From Varroa destructor (taxonomy: Eukaryota; Arthropoda; Arachnida; Mesostigmata; Varroidae), in NCBI RefSeq assembly GCF_002443255.2, contig NW_019211457.1:18469983-18533982 (forward strand): a stretch of 64,000 bases of DNA, in the 5' to 3' direction. Below the pieces are notes generated by a model. That model did not search any database. It saw nothing but the letters and a program-made list of their open reading frames with translations, and was not told the origin of the DNA. Positions 41,103-54,800 of this stretch are shown here, in pieces. Numbering within the stretch: the first letter of the stretch is position 1; every line of letters starts with the position of its first letter. A program made the position numbers and the translations under genes.

Positions 41103-42334
41103 GAACGCAGTACACGCAGGCTACGGTCCCAACGGCGCCGCTGTAACCATGTGTCACCTTATACAAAGCAATTGTCGACCTAACTGCACCGACCTCGCTG
41201 GTTCGAGCTGACGTTTCACACGTCACCCAAACAAGGCATATTAACATGAGAACAGCTATGGTTCCCCATAGGAATAGAAGAAATACTAAATACTTTTGTG
41301 TGAAGAAGAAACAATACAAATAGGAGGCATAGACGAGAACGGCAATAACGTCGAATTCGAAATCCTGCAGAGGTTTTCACTTGCTCTGTAGGTAAAAACA
41401 AAAATGTCACGTGCACTCCTATACGCAGGTGACTTCAATCTGCGAAGCAAAGGGTTATACCTAAATGAGTACACCTTTATATTATTATTTATGTGCGTAT
41501 TTCAATAGAGGCCCGATGGAGATTAGCGGGGCATTCTGTATTGCGCAAATGGTCCCCTGATTAAGTAGCAGTTGTTCTTTAGTCGCATGTACTGGATTTG
41601 CACTGGGCAGTCTTGCGAAGTGAGTTGCCATTTGCCATACATTAAAATAACCTATGTGGCTTAAGCACACGATGCAGCGAGTACATAGTTGTCTACTGAA
41701 AGATGCCATAATGGGCTTGATGGAAACAGGAATACATTTACTATTGGAAATCATCACCGAAAATAAGAAAAAAAAAAACAGCTACTACAATATTAAATTC
41801 ATATTTATTGGCAAATTATGTTATTCGTACCAATGTGATGTTCTTACTAATTAAATTTTAATGACGTTTTTAACAAGAAAAAGACAGGTAGGACAGTATA
41901 ATTATAAAACACCATCATTAAAGATCAAGCGAGATTTCATGTTTATCTGTGCTTACGCATAATATATACCCAAACACACATACAAATGTCAAATCTAATG
42001 TACATATTCAATGTATGTATATGTGTAATTAAAAATCGTAAACAAGCCTTCACCAAAAAAATAGTATTGACCCCCTGCACCACATTGTTTCGGGATTGAC
42101 ATGGTAGCTATTCATACTTGAAACGGTACCCTTCACTGCTTATTGTAGCATATACGTATGTATATATATCTATATATAGCATGTAGCAAGGTTTACGTTT
42201 GAACTGCTACCTATTTAAAGGCACATGAAGGACAGTCGATAAACTAATTTTTATTTTTTCTTGTTTCCTATATCGCTACAAGAGCTGCCTCATCCGCCTG
42301 CATACAATCTCAATATTGTTCAGATTTTAGAAAC

Positions 42335-42402
42335 AGAATATAGAGCACACTTTTATATATAGAATATATATAGAATATAGAGCGCTGACACTTTTATATA
42401 TT
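42335..42402. repeat. AT-rich direct repeat, spacing 37 bases
   Basis: AGAATATAGAGC occurs at 42335-42346 and again at 42372-42383. Each copy is followed within a few bases by ACACTTTTATATAT. This looks like a small local duplication in AT-rich DNA. Confidence 0.75.
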
Positions 42403-43087
42403 TATATGCAAGGGCTATACTCTTTCCTTAGCTATCTTTATTTAATTTTGACTTTCTTAGCTGTTACTAGTTTGCAGTTATAGAAACCGTAGTAAATATC
42501 CTTGTACTAAAGGACTTCTCCTTTTCAGCCTACTAATTGATGGTCGGTTTTAGAAGACGCAAACTTAATCGTATCGTCTAGTCGGCACTTTTTGACGATG
42601 AACGTACCGTGTGCGGAGGTTGGGTTCCAGCCCAATATCATTGGCCTGTTTATTTGGTTTTAATACGCTAACGTGGATATAATTTTTTACTGCTCTGGCA
42701 GAAAAATTCGTTTCTAATCATCGTGCTTCATAAAGACGTTTTAAAAAAGGCCAATTAATCTAAAGGTGATATATATGTATTTATATAGTATTACGATGTA
42801 TCTGGGACGGTAATCTTCTAAATTTTACTGTACTTGTGGACCTGTTGTCGATGTTTTTAGTATGGAGACACTTGAAAATTTGCTTACGAAAGAAAGTGAC
42901 TGCTCAAGAGACTGTATGAATGTTATACAGTCGTAATCAACCTTTGTATTATGTAGAGCGCTATGGGGTAGATGAGTTGTCGTGTATAGGTTAGGGATCG
43001 ACAACTTTGTCGACCGGTTGTTAGCTTCAATTGAACCTTAATAATGATAATAACACTCATAACGTTTAAATGAAATGTTTCTATTAC

Positions 43088-43171
43088 GGTAAATATGGTT
43101 CGCTCAAATAGGTTATCAATCGACTTGAGCCGCCTCAGATCCTCAACAATTTTTCGACGCTTTTGAAAGAA
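43088..43171 (-). other. Possible internal coding exon (28 codons, phase 0-0)
   Basis: The minus strand has a strong acceptor, a T-rich tract ending AAATTTTTCAG, followed by 84 bases open in one frame and a donor ACC|GTAATA. The reading begins FFQKRRKIVEDLRRLKS and ends NLFERTIFT. It is charged and helical in character. Length is a multiple of three with phase 0 at both ends. I do not recognise the protein and found no partner exons, so this rests on splice-site quality and residue make-up alone. Confidence 0.3.
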
Positions 43172-45933
43172 CTGAAAAATTTGCGTGTAAAAAAAATGTA
43201 TAAGTATATATATCAATGCATGTATCAAGCAATGTAGTACACATAAATAGGTCCGTAGAATACAGCAGGGGTCTTAAGCATATTTAAGGCTTGAAAACTT
43301 CGAATTTGTTTTTGTAGCGCAAGGACTTAACTAGACATGTTGTGAAAACCGCATAATAGGCTACCAATGCCAGCCTATTAGGTATTACTTTGTTTTAGGC
43401 TTTTGAATTTATTTTCTCTACAATAATATCATCGTATGGTAGACTGTCTGCTGATCTCTGGCTAGTTGTACACAAATCTACATGAAGCCTTTGGCAAATG
43501 GTCGATCACTGCCTTATCCACGAGGCCCTGCAGGACGGCCCTCTGCCAAATTGGCATTCAAGCAGACTGACGATGGGAAAGGAAACCGTCGTTTTGCATT
43601 TAATTATGCTCATTTCCCTGGCTACCTAAATCCAATAGGTAGCAATACGACAATGCTGAGGGCGCAAAAAGAAGTACACAAGAATCCTGCTTAGGACCTA
43701 CGAAGAGAGACCTGCTCCGTTGGTTGATTATCTGTGAGCCATTGGTTCAAGTCTGTAACTCTTCAGTAAGCCACCCTTATAGCCCGCTTGTCTGCCTGGG
43801 AGTCTCTGATCCATTGTAGTCTCTGAGGTGGAGACTAGGCTGTCTAGGCTTGGCCCAGTAAGATGGTGAGAGTAATAATCGTTTCGGAAGGAAGACTAAT
43901 GAAGGCAGAAGTAAGATTGAAGGCTGACGGTTTGCATTCGACGGCTATAGCATGAAACTGATTAAGATTAGACATCAGGACTGACTGACCGTTTGCCACG
44001 GACGGGGAAAAGACACCAGAACGGTTAAGTCCAAACGATAGCTGTTGTCATAGCATGGTGCCTTACCTCCAATAGTTCGCCACTGCCACAGTTTTTTATC
44101 ACGCAGACCTTATGTCTCGCTGCAATAAGGTGGAGAAATGAGGCCATTCAGGTTGGCATTTGTTGGCGAGTGGCCTGCTCCTGACATTTACGTAAGGCTA
44201 AGTATCACCATGTGCGTGTGTATCCTTGTCTAACCTGCTAGAGTGGGTGAGTCCTGACAGACATACGCACAACTCACTTGGTAAATGAGTGAGCCTTATC
44301 TGCGGTACGCTCAGTTTGCCTTTGCCGAAATCCTGTTACTATCCAATATAGCATCGTAGCAAGGATAGCGTCTTTTATCAGAGGTGTATTTTTGGTAGCT
44401 GCGCTTTCAAAACAGGCGATCGCCGTTTCCGACGGACCGACGGTCGATGCCCCTGAGTCAAGTCGCCTCGTTTTTCAAAAAATTATACAATCGACAATGA
44501 GCCAAAAACGAGATGGCCTCGATTCAAAGCGCAATACTGTATTCAAGGAAATCACACGCCATTAGACCATGAAAATGGACTTATCTTAATGAATGATCTT
44601 ATGGAAATCTTAAGGCTGATTCCCTTGATGATACTCTCACTGGCGAATTGTTATGTCGTTTTACGATTAAGTGTTTTTATGCACGTAGGAGCATGCTATT
44701 CTGTTCGAAAGGAGCTCCGTGCATGGGTATCAGGCACTTGCGATTGAGTTTTGTTTATATTGCAAAATAGCTACGTGCCACTGTTAGGGCATCATTTTTA
44801 TGAATGTTGTTTACAACCGCATCAACCGTTGCTCGTGGGTACGTAATCGTGGGAGGCACAAGTATCGGATGCGGACGCATGTGCTTAAAAATTAAGTCAG
44901 GTGTGGTAGTCAGCACAAAAATGGTTCTCAAATCAGAAGCAAGTTCGATATCTAAATACGAAGTCGTACGGAGGCACACTAGCTACCGTATTATTTTTAT
45001 CAATCATCTTTCATTTCTTTCTTTATGAAGAACGCTACTTATTTTACGCTCAAATAAAACATGTAGGTCTTGTAACACAATAAATATAGAAACAGACAAT
45101 TCATACTGTGATTTTTTTTTCATCATTTTACTATCTCTTAATATTGATAGCACAAAAAAGACATCCTACTTGAAACAGTCTTGAATCGACAACAAGCATA
45201 CGATTGATTTACAATGATATAAAAATTGATGTTCCATTTGTAGTGATCCGAACATCTGATCCAGGCCGCCAGGACAACATCTATGACGTTACTTCTATTG
45301 GCCAGTGGTGTCCAGTGTGGCCGGTCTGCATTCGATATCCCGCGATAAGTCACGTCTGAGATCAGACCCACTTTCGTATTGACCATCGGTGGGTTTTTTC
45401 TGCGTTTCACTGCTATGATTATAATCTGCCTGATCGTGTGCGTGACATGGCGGTCACACAAGACGTTGTAATGTAACCTTCTTATAGTGAAATTGTGATT
45501 CAAGCGATTTGTCGTATCGGCGATATCGCCACTGGTGTCTGAGGTAATAATATAACTTCTTTCTACATCTACATGCTAGATATAAATCGCGCTATGAGAT
45601 ATCAAGCCACAACGCTATCTTAATGTTATGATTATTATATCGTTAATTATCAGTACTATTATTATTATTATTGAATTTGATGTTTTTTCGTATTTCCACT
45701 ATATTTTCATCAGGCTATGTCATATTCGGTGATCGGTCATCCTAACACAGGACTATATTGTAATATCAACATAAAGATTATTGTGTTCTATGGGTTTTAT
45801 CCGGTGCGTTAGGACTACTCAGCTCGATGAGCCCTTATAGCGACTAAACTTCGTACTAAAACAACGAGCCGAATATACCGACGTCATCTTTCCCTTCTTG
45901 TGTTACTTCTGTAAAACGTTTTGAAGTCTAAGT
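43172..45933. other. Intergenic DNA between the possible exon and the second calcium sensor gene
   Basis: No gene is recognised. Open frames at 43482-43694 (plus), 44755-45028 (both strands) and 45138-45503 (minus, 121 codons) have no domain I can name and no strong splice sites. Confidence 0.5.
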
Positions 45934-45939
45934 TTTATT
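45934..45939 (-). terminator. Poly(A) signal of the second calcium sensor gene
   Basis: The minus strand reads AATAAA 116 bases beyond the stop codon at 46055-46057, a normal distance. Confidence 0.6.
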
Positions 45940-46054
45940 CTCAACCAGAACAGAGCGAGTCGTCATAAAATACCAGTCACAAGAGCACGTATCAGTTATA
46001 TCAGTAAAATAATAGTTGTCGGTAGAGGAAAAGGGCGCGGCCTTTTCTAATGGG

Positions 46055-47002
46055 TTAGGTGGCGCCATTGTTTGCCGTAAGAAGCGCAGCCAATTTCTTG
46101 TCGAGCAGACAGCCGTCTACGAATTCCTTAACTGACAATGTCCCGTCGCCATCCTTATCCATCTTGAGAAAAATCTCTTTTGTGCGTTCTTCGGGAGACT
46201 CATCCGAGGTGCCCGGTCCAAGCATATCGTATAATGCCTATAGTCACATAGCGTTACGCAGAAAAATCAAGCGATACGTAAAAACGAGGTTAGTTAGTGT
46301 TAATCAGGTAATGAAGAAAGAATCAACTATTTAACTACGATAGCGGCTTTTGTAAAAAAGAATCATAATAAAATATAGTTCTTTAAGCTATTACCTAAAC
46401 ACTGACAGAGGTCCATCCACAGTGGCACAGTAAGAATCGTTTCAAATATAAAGCAACAGATACGGCTCATGCATAATACTCAGGCTGTGACTAATGGATG
46501 AATTTGGATTAATTATGTACTGAACAAAAGAAGAGGAACATTCTCTGAACAGCTCTACCAGAGCATCGTATGTATACATCAAGTATCGAAGCAGATCTCT
46601 GATCATGTTCCTTACCTTTACGATTTTGGTCATTTCAGTCAGTTCTATGCCTCCATCATTGTTGATATCGTACATACGGAACGCCCACTTGAGGCGTTCT
46701 TCTCCCGAGCTTGAGGCCGTAATACCGATTGCCATGAGGAACTCTTTAAAATCTATATGTCCACTGTTATCGGTGTCGAACGTCCTGAACACATGATCGC
46801 AGAACTTCTCGGGGTTGCCGGTGGGAAAAAAAGTTCGATAGATGTCTATAAATTTCTTGCGCGAAAGTCGACCAGAGGGACAATCCACCTTGAAACCCTC
46901 GTACCATTCCCGGATCGTCTGTTCATCATATTTGGTGTGCGTCTTGAGGAAATCGACGTCCTCATCACTAAGTTCGCGGATCTTTGTCTGCTGACAACCC
47001 AT
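46055..47002 (-). CDS. Neuronal calcium sensor family protein (NCS-2-like), two coding exons
   Basis: This is an EF-hand calcium sensor of the recoverin/NCS superfamily, expected at membranes in neurons. Exons are 47002-46616 (129 codons) and 46237-46055 (60 codons plus TAA). The 378-base intron begins GTAAGG and ends CTATAG, in phase 0. The product is 189 residues. It starts MGCQQTK, so Gly2 can be myristoylated and Cys3 palmitoylated. EF-hand 1 is degenerate (CPSG at 41-44). Loops 2-4 are complete: 76-87 (DTDNSGHIDFKE), 112-123 (DINNDGGIELTE) and 156-167 (DKDGDGTLSVKE). It differs from the neurocalcin at 30-32 kb throughout. It has an insert-like TASSSGEE before EF-hand 3 and a different tail, LAALLTANNGAT. 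A frame that continues past EF-hand 3 into RNMIRDLL is intron read-through. The exact subfamily name is less certain than the superfamily. Confidence 0.95.
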
Positions 47003-50000
47003 CGCGTTCAGCTTGCCAGTTTCGTTTGCTTGTATTCTAATCAGTGTTAGATCTTCAGCTCCATTTATTCTATTAGCTAGTTAACGGATTATGATCTATT
47101 TCTCTGCAGGCTTGCAAATTTCTTGCGAGTTGACGGGAACCGATGATGGGGGAACTTTTCGACTCGTTTAGTCTCTTCTAGATCTATGCAGCTAGCTTAG
47201 CTGGGGCATAGAACATGGTCAAGATGTCATCCCTTTCTTCCTCCCTAGTGTGTAGTACAATCTGATGGTAAGAATCGTAGTTTTTTACGTCCTATTCTGC
47301 CTGCTGTTACTGCTTCAGCCGATGAATATTACAATTTCGTTGACTGCCGATTTCGCATATTCAGGAGTAGGGTACTTGGAAGACTACGTAGGTAATAGAC
47401 TACGTGTCTTTAATTTGTTCTATTAGCCAATGTGTATTTAGTATCAGTCAGGCTGCCTAACAATCGCCTCGGGAAGAGTGGGTGACGGGACAAGGGATTA
47501 GCAGAGCCACTCTTCTTAACGTACATCCGTGGGCCCTGTCTGCTTTCCGCTTCGCCGCAGACGTTTCTATGGGGCTGAATGTAGAAGTAGAGACACTCGA
47601 AGCTCGTTTTCGACAGGTCCTATTTTCTATGAATCTGATCGCTCAGTTTGTGATCCTATTTCCACTTCGATGTTTTCGTCGTCGCGCTGTCTTTTTTCCT
47701 GTTTCAGTTTGTTTTCTATTCCAGGCCCTTGTCGACTCTGTGTTATGTTGGCACCACGTATTTGTGCGACCACCTGAAACATGATGAAATTAGCTACAGC
47801 CAACGAATAACACTGCTATAATAGGCGACAACCGGCTAAACAGAAGGAAGACGCTTGTGTACAGGCGCTTTCCAGTGCATTCGTCAAAGCCATCCGATAT
47901 TTAGCTGTATACATTTGTATTATAGAAAAAAAAAAGCAAAAAAATCATTATTGGATATAGCAAGCGTTTGATACGTGCACACATTTTATTCCATTCTGAT
48001 ACCTAATCATCGGGTAAAAAAAATCTTACCAACCATGCCAGAATACATTGTACCTGATACATGCAAAAGTTGTCATGCCATCCCTTGAAGATACATCTCT
48101 GATATGAATTTGGCCATGACGAGGTCTCCTATCATTGATGAATAGCATTAATCTTCATACTAATGTTTTGTAATCATCGAGTGTATAAATTCCTCGATAA
48201 ATTAACATTGTGTATGTATTCTGGGGAAAAAGAAGTCACACAATAAACCTGATGCTGCCAACAATCTTCTCTAAAGGAATTTAAAAGCATCTTTTTAAAG
48301 TTCGGAGGGGTAAAGCGGCGTTAACATCCTTCACTAGGTTATTTAATAGTGACTTATCGTGGAGTTTTCCAATCACATGTGTGCACATATTTTCGTGTAA
48401 ATAAAAGCAGTATGTGATCCCTTATTACTGCTCATCTAAGATACGTAAAATCTCATATCGATGATATTACGGTTCTCATGCTAGTTACATTAAAACCTAT
48501 ACTGCACATTTACAGTCTTTTGCGAATGTACCTGCCTATTGCCTATGTAGCCGATAGGCAACAATTCAATGCATCTATGGTTTTGTGCAAACAGGTCGCT
48601 GAACGTACGAAGAATGCTACAAGGAGCAGTGCATTGCAAGCCTGTACATCACCATGCCAGAATCGTCACAGACACACGTCCATGCAATAGACGTGCACAC
48701 ATGTATAGATACTCAGTCATTTAAACGAAACTCTTTTCAAGTGTCTGCCCACACACGATGATCTTCAAGGGCAACTTGTTCTAATATTTTTGGGGACATC
48801 CAAGATGAGACTGAAGAGTGGAGTGGCTGAGCACTGAACAGCAACCGGATATAGCCTATTAGTCGTATAGACAGTCGATCAGACCCCGACGATGATCTAT
48901 CCCCAGTCGGATTCCATTTCGTTTGGTTATTTTTATATTATTAGTGGGAAAAACATTTACTTTATCTGATGACACTGGCTATTGATGAAAGGTCTACTGC
49001 TATGACAGCTATAAACCGTACGTTTCTGATGACAGTTCTGTAGGATCGTAAAAACGCCATGACTCTGCTAATGGTATTATGAAAGTTAATTTAGATTATT
49101 AAAACATGTGTAGAAACTCTGTTAGCAACTGTGACGGAGTGCTTAATCGGATCCTAACTATGCTTCTGTATCTTATAGCGCTTGTCGCTTTAAGTCTGTT
49201 CAGCCTATTCTAGGCCTACAAAGCTTACTCGCTGTAAAGGTCTGAGCCAGGGTTAAGCAGAGTAAAATAATAAGCGCTTGATGGTCTCTTCCTCCCTATC
49301 TATCTCTCTAGCTAACCAGCGGGCCAGTTAGAAGGAAGAAGAAAATCTATTTGGGACACTGAATGTAAGAAAGACTCCAAGCTAGTTGAAATGTGTTTCC
49401 ACATGACATTTTGGATTGGTCTAGAGTTTGCTGTTTATATCAATAGAACACCGGATATGTGAGTGTGCGTACACGGCAGCACAAAGTACACAGTTACATA
49501 ACTTATACATAGCGGATATTGCAATTGTTTGAAGAATGTAATTATATTTAAATAAATTTCAATGTAAGTTCAGCCGCAAACAGTTTTTTTTTCGAAAAGG
49601 AGGGTAAAATCATTTACAGTATTAGCAACATGACGAGTTAAATTGTAACTAAAAACAGAATCGATGGAAAAACACCAACCGAAATTCCCCGAATTAAACC
49701 CCTACATGGATAGATACTATTCTGATGTACTGTGGTAATGAGTGGGCATACGATAGAAAGGTCTGTATTTGATCTTTCAGGTCGCCCTGATCTTTCGTAC
49801 AGACGATGCTAACTGCGTGCACCTGGATCGTAAAGCCCCTGTTGTATTTGCCCATATTATCAATAAGCCATAGGATAGGTCACAAAGGCCTTAAACGGGC
49901 TGCGAACGCATTTAACTGTGCAATTTTTATAATGTTTATGCCTTTACTGATTCTTCAGGATCGTGATACTGGGCAGGGATGCGCCTGCGATTGCTGTGCA

Positions 50001-51831
50001 AAACTTAAGTTGCACATTAAACGCAGGCTTAAATAGAGGACAAACACAAAAGGAACCTATAATACAGTAGTTAGTGTAAAGTCCACCCAACATAATCAGG
50101 CTAAGCATAAACTGGTAAAAGGTTGCACAAAGACATATGGGTTTATGGGCGAATGTTTACGCATTGACACCCAGTTACTTAGCGCAGCTTATCGCGTCAC
50201 GTTTTCGTTTTGAACATATTCCTTGTCACAGCCGTTGGGTACCTATTATTAGCAAAGAATTAATTTGGACTCCAAGTCTATATTTATCGGTTACAATCAA
50301 ATGAAGAACTTTTCGAATACTCAAGCATAAGTAACGTTAAGACAGTTAACTTTGCGATTGTATAATCAGTACCTGGCAGACGACGGTTACGAAACAGCCT
50401 AACGGTATGAACGCCACGCAAAAACTAGCGTGTTATCTTCTCTTCTGAGGTGCACGTTCGAGCGAAATAACATTTTTAGTAGTCGGGATTCTATAAATTA
50501 AGCCAACAGAATTTCACTCTGAACACAAATGGTTCACAGAATGATACCAACATAGACGAAGAAGTTCGAGCAAATAATAATTGTTTCGTGCCGCAGTAGC
50601 TCGGCCAACGTTCTCATGCTACGTTGAGGCTTTCGGCTTCCACGAACACTCCGAAGTAAGTACATGTGGTCAAAGTTTAAAAACGTGTGAACTTTACTCA
50701 GTAAATAATTAGTAGGCAGGAAAATAAGCTAATAATACACACGCCGATAGCAAGTAAGAGGCAGCGCTTGTTTCTGCTGCAGACACGATTGCTTCCTCCA
50801 ATAGCTCAGCCTTTGTCATGGAACTTTTACATTCGTATATATGCGGTGATCTTTGACAAAGCGGTTGTCTGTGCAACGTGTAGAGGACTAGCCCATCACT
50901 GATTATAGGGCATCTTGCAATCTATTGGGTTCGCTGTTTCGTGAACATTCGATTAAATTGATCGTTCGATCTTTGTAGCTCGCGTAGTGTTTTCGCATCA
51001 TACGTAAGGAAGAAAAGCCAGAAAGATTCAGCATGCTTCAGACATCTACAGGCATCATTATCCGTCACAATAATGTGGCATTGCCTGTTCTATGCTGCCT
51101 GCAATATAGCCTTGCATGTATACGAACGACTATAGGCTTATAGGTATACAGTTGTCATAAGCTGGTCTGCCTATAGCTACGAGGGTTAGTAGATGGTCAA
51201 CCTTGGCCTTTCCAATAGCAATGGGCTAACAGCAACCGCTTCCAGGTCACGGATTGGCTCTCACCCTTCTTCCCCTTTCTCTCGATCTCTATGACAAAAT
51301 CCTGCAGACCAATTTACCAACGTTGTCGTGCATACGCTTATCCCCCGTAGATATAAGGCCACACAGCCAAGCACATCCGCAGGCCGATCCGGCTAAGAGG
51401 CAAGCGATCTGCGGACTACGCCATTTATCGTTACAAATCGGGAGTAGTCTCCTGCCAATGGCTGCTGTACTTCAAAAAGCTGTACATCGGCCACAGGAGG
51501 TTTAAAGCCTCTGTGCAGCTAAAACCGTCATCGTCACCATCTAGCATTAATCAACCCCAAAGCTATAGCCAAGTCATCCCCGAGCCCCTCGAAACAACCT
51601 TTTCAAAAATCTACCAAAACAGACTCATCACTCCACCAAAGCTGTGTACGTTCACACCACCGCTACTCGTTTGTAAGCGTTCACCTTGCACTCTTGTAAC
51701 ACTCATTTGTGGTTACAGAAACTAAGTCCAGGTTTCCATCTCGGTCAATATAGGAAGAAGCCTGCCAACTCTTTCAATTACAGGACAGCTGAGCAACGAT
51801 GGTTACACATACCGTAATGATTTGGACCGTC

Positions 51832-51858
51832 ATATATACATATATATATATATATATA
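51832..51858. repeat. (AT)n microsatellite
   Basis: About 27 bases of AT units with one C interruption, non-coding. Confidence 0.85.
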
Positions 51859-54800
51859 CGTATCTCTTTATACTACATGTTGTTGAATTACACGACCTCG
51901 TCCTTATTGCCGGCCTAGGGCAGCGAAGGTCAAACGACAAAAGAATCGCTGAGTGTAATGGTTAGCTGGGTATGAGAAACCCCAAAACAATACGTAACTA
52001 ATACCAGCTGATTCGCGCATATAATGCCAATAGTTTTGGACATGTTCTAAATAAGTGTTAATTCAGAGAAAGCGTTCAATAAATATAAAGAAAATAATTA
52101 AAAAAGAACGCAGTTATGACGTTGATATGCGAACACTTGCTTCTGTCAAAAGGAGGTACGGATATTGATTGCGTGTACTGGTTTTTTTCCGCGCTGTTTA
52201 TGGGCGATGAAAAACATTCGATGGAAATTCTTGCTTTATTTCATTCTATTATATCATGCTAAGTTATCATAAACGCAGAGAAACACACTACACGTCTTAA
52301 TAACAACCGTTAAGAAAATGTTCTCGCCAAAACGAAGGTTAGTCGTTGAAGATCCCAATTGTCATTCCACCAAAGACGGTATTCATCGAAGTATACGTTT
52401 ATTGCGCTTCATCATAACTGTTGCCCATTTACCACTTAGCAACTAAGCGGTCAGATGCGTCAGCTTGCGTTTCCATTTAGTGCCCTTCTTTCTATTGCCG
52501 ATGCTTGAATAAGCTGAGGTCAAGCTGTTCGTTCGAGTTTAGACTAAGCCAACAATACAATCATACACACAGAGACCTCACTAACGCACGAACAGGGTGA
52601 CAAAGTTGCCACGCGTAAAATTACTTTTATCTACGGTGTGATAATCCGCAAATATTCATTAACTATATTCTCTACCATAGAAGTCTACTGCAATATTGAA
52701 TTGTTCCATTTCATATCAACGTCAGAATCATCCCTAAATGTGACATTATATCCAGGCCGATCTCAGGCAGGTTGCAGGCCGAAACGAAACAGACCCACGA
52801 TGAGTAAATATCACGTATTCACATAGGACTCCAATGACGCGTAGGCAATGACACCACTTTTTGAATAGCTCATGGCAAGCTGCCGCTTGAACGCAACTGG
52901 TTGCTGTATTCCATGGGCCCTAGAGCAGGCTGCAATAGTCCAAGGCTTAATTGTATGTCGAGGAGGAGCGCTGGGAGAAAACGGTGGAATGGAGGGCCTG
53001 GGTCAAGGGGCAGTTGCAGATGTATAATTTGAACTGATACTTTCCATCCACATACAATTACGGGCCTATAGTTGTAAATCGATGTTTAAATATGCACTAG
53101 GCGGTTGCGGCGGGGCTAATTTCTATAAGGTCAACTAGGACAAAATCAGAGACGATGTTCCTTTTTCTCGGCCAAAAATGTACCTATACTTGGTCCTGTC
53201 TCGAAAAAAGTCGTTTGATAGTAGTCATCTGAGGAGCAGAGAAGGGCGAAAAAACAGTGGTGATATTTTTTTAGGTAGCATCAACTGGTACAAGATCTTA
53301 TTAAGTAGGCATTTTGTAAATTGTTTTTTTTGCACATTTTATCAGTAATGTAATATCAATTTTATAACTGTATTAGAAGCTAGCTGCACGATTTTATTTT
53401 GAACCGTCTTCACGATTCAATTAGGGTTGATATTTATCTATAGCGTCCCCAGTGAGGCAACGTCAGCTGTCGAAAAGCACCGAAACAATCTTCGGTATCC
53501 GATCATGACGCGCTTTCCCATCTTCACCGGCATACGTGTTAGAACTCATTTAACATAGAATACCACTGCGGAGCAACAAATACGAGATCGTTTAAGAACA
53601 GAATGAAGCTAGAACTTTTTCGAATACGGTAAAAAGAGAATAAAGTCCTTTCAAAGCATTGTAGAGATCCAGGTAAATTGACAAACGTTTACGGCTCGTT
53701 CGTTTACGGTACATTCAGTTGAAAAGCATAAACACTGACCTGTCGGTTAACTCCGAAAATCAGAGGACTGAAAAATAAAAGTGGCCAATTGCATAAAAAT
53801 AAACAACTGAAGTTCGGGACTGAAGACGACAGAAGTGCATATTGGCTGGTCTAATACACATTACAAGGTCATAAACCTGTCTGTATTATCTCGAGGAAAC
53901 GCTAGTCATTATTGTAAGAAAAAATTCAACCAGATACAGTTTCTTTTCAAGTCTTACCACAGAGAACGATTTTTGCTTTGTTCGAAGGCGCCAATCCTTC
54001 CTTTGGGTTCCGTTTCGCCTGAGCTCCCGCTCGTAAGGTCACCTAACAACAGACATATGCTTTGGCTAGATGCTTAAACAACCGTCTAACCAATCATACC
54101 TCACCAGGAAGCGTTTTCAGATCAATTCGTTGTGCTCGACCGCGCCGGCCTCGCGTTGCCAAAGCTCTGCGACTACAGCTATCGCAACGATTTTGGTGCC
54201 CAGTCCTTCTGCCGCCAGCGGCTGCTTCGCCGGACAATGCTACACTCTGACTTGTGCCAGCTTATAGGGTATCAACCGCAAATGAAGTAAGCACAAGCAA
54301 CGTTAAAACAAATGAAAAACAGTGTACCTTTTGTCTCAAAAATGGCTTCCCCAACTTGCCGCCCAGGCCTGTCCGAGAGACCCACTCAGATCAAAATATA
54401 AACAAATAAACCCATTCGAGTTTAGTTAGATATTTCTTTTGTTGGCAGAAACGTGCATCTGCCCTCATAGATGTTGCAAAGAAACCCACGTACGTGATAT
54501 ACGCACGTACGGAAAAGCCGACCACTGTGAGGGCATCGAGTGATCTGCGCTATTGCCCAGCGTTGCGTCACATAGCGTAGCCGATTGCAACTAGACGAAA
54601 TAGCTTGGACCGCCCATGTAGTTATCGGTAGCGGCTTTGTGGAGCATAAAGGCATTTTCGGAAGTACGTGCGTATATAGTTTGAGCGTAAGTCTTCTCTA
54701 CAAGAAATCTGGTAAAGGGTAAAGAAAAACAAGAGGAAAGAACTGATAGGGCTAGGGCAAATGCACAATGGTACTAATAATAGCCGCGGAACACCCCAGA

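Larger units (their letters stand above)
31838..43087. other. Intergenic DNA upstream of neurocalcin
   Basis: No recognised gene lies in this 11.2 kb. The neurocalcin promoter should lie near its right-to-left start, but no core element is clear. The larger open frames, 33382-33780 (132 codons) and 35686-36117 (143 codons) on the plus strand, are close to what chance gives in 64 kb of this composition. One possible terminal exon is listed separately at 35162-35350. The region has several microsatellites. Confidence 0.45.

Noticed and set aside
41195..41215. GGTTCGAGC resembling a tRNA B box
   Set aside because: No A box or cloverleaf arms can be placed around it. No tRNA gene was found in the window.
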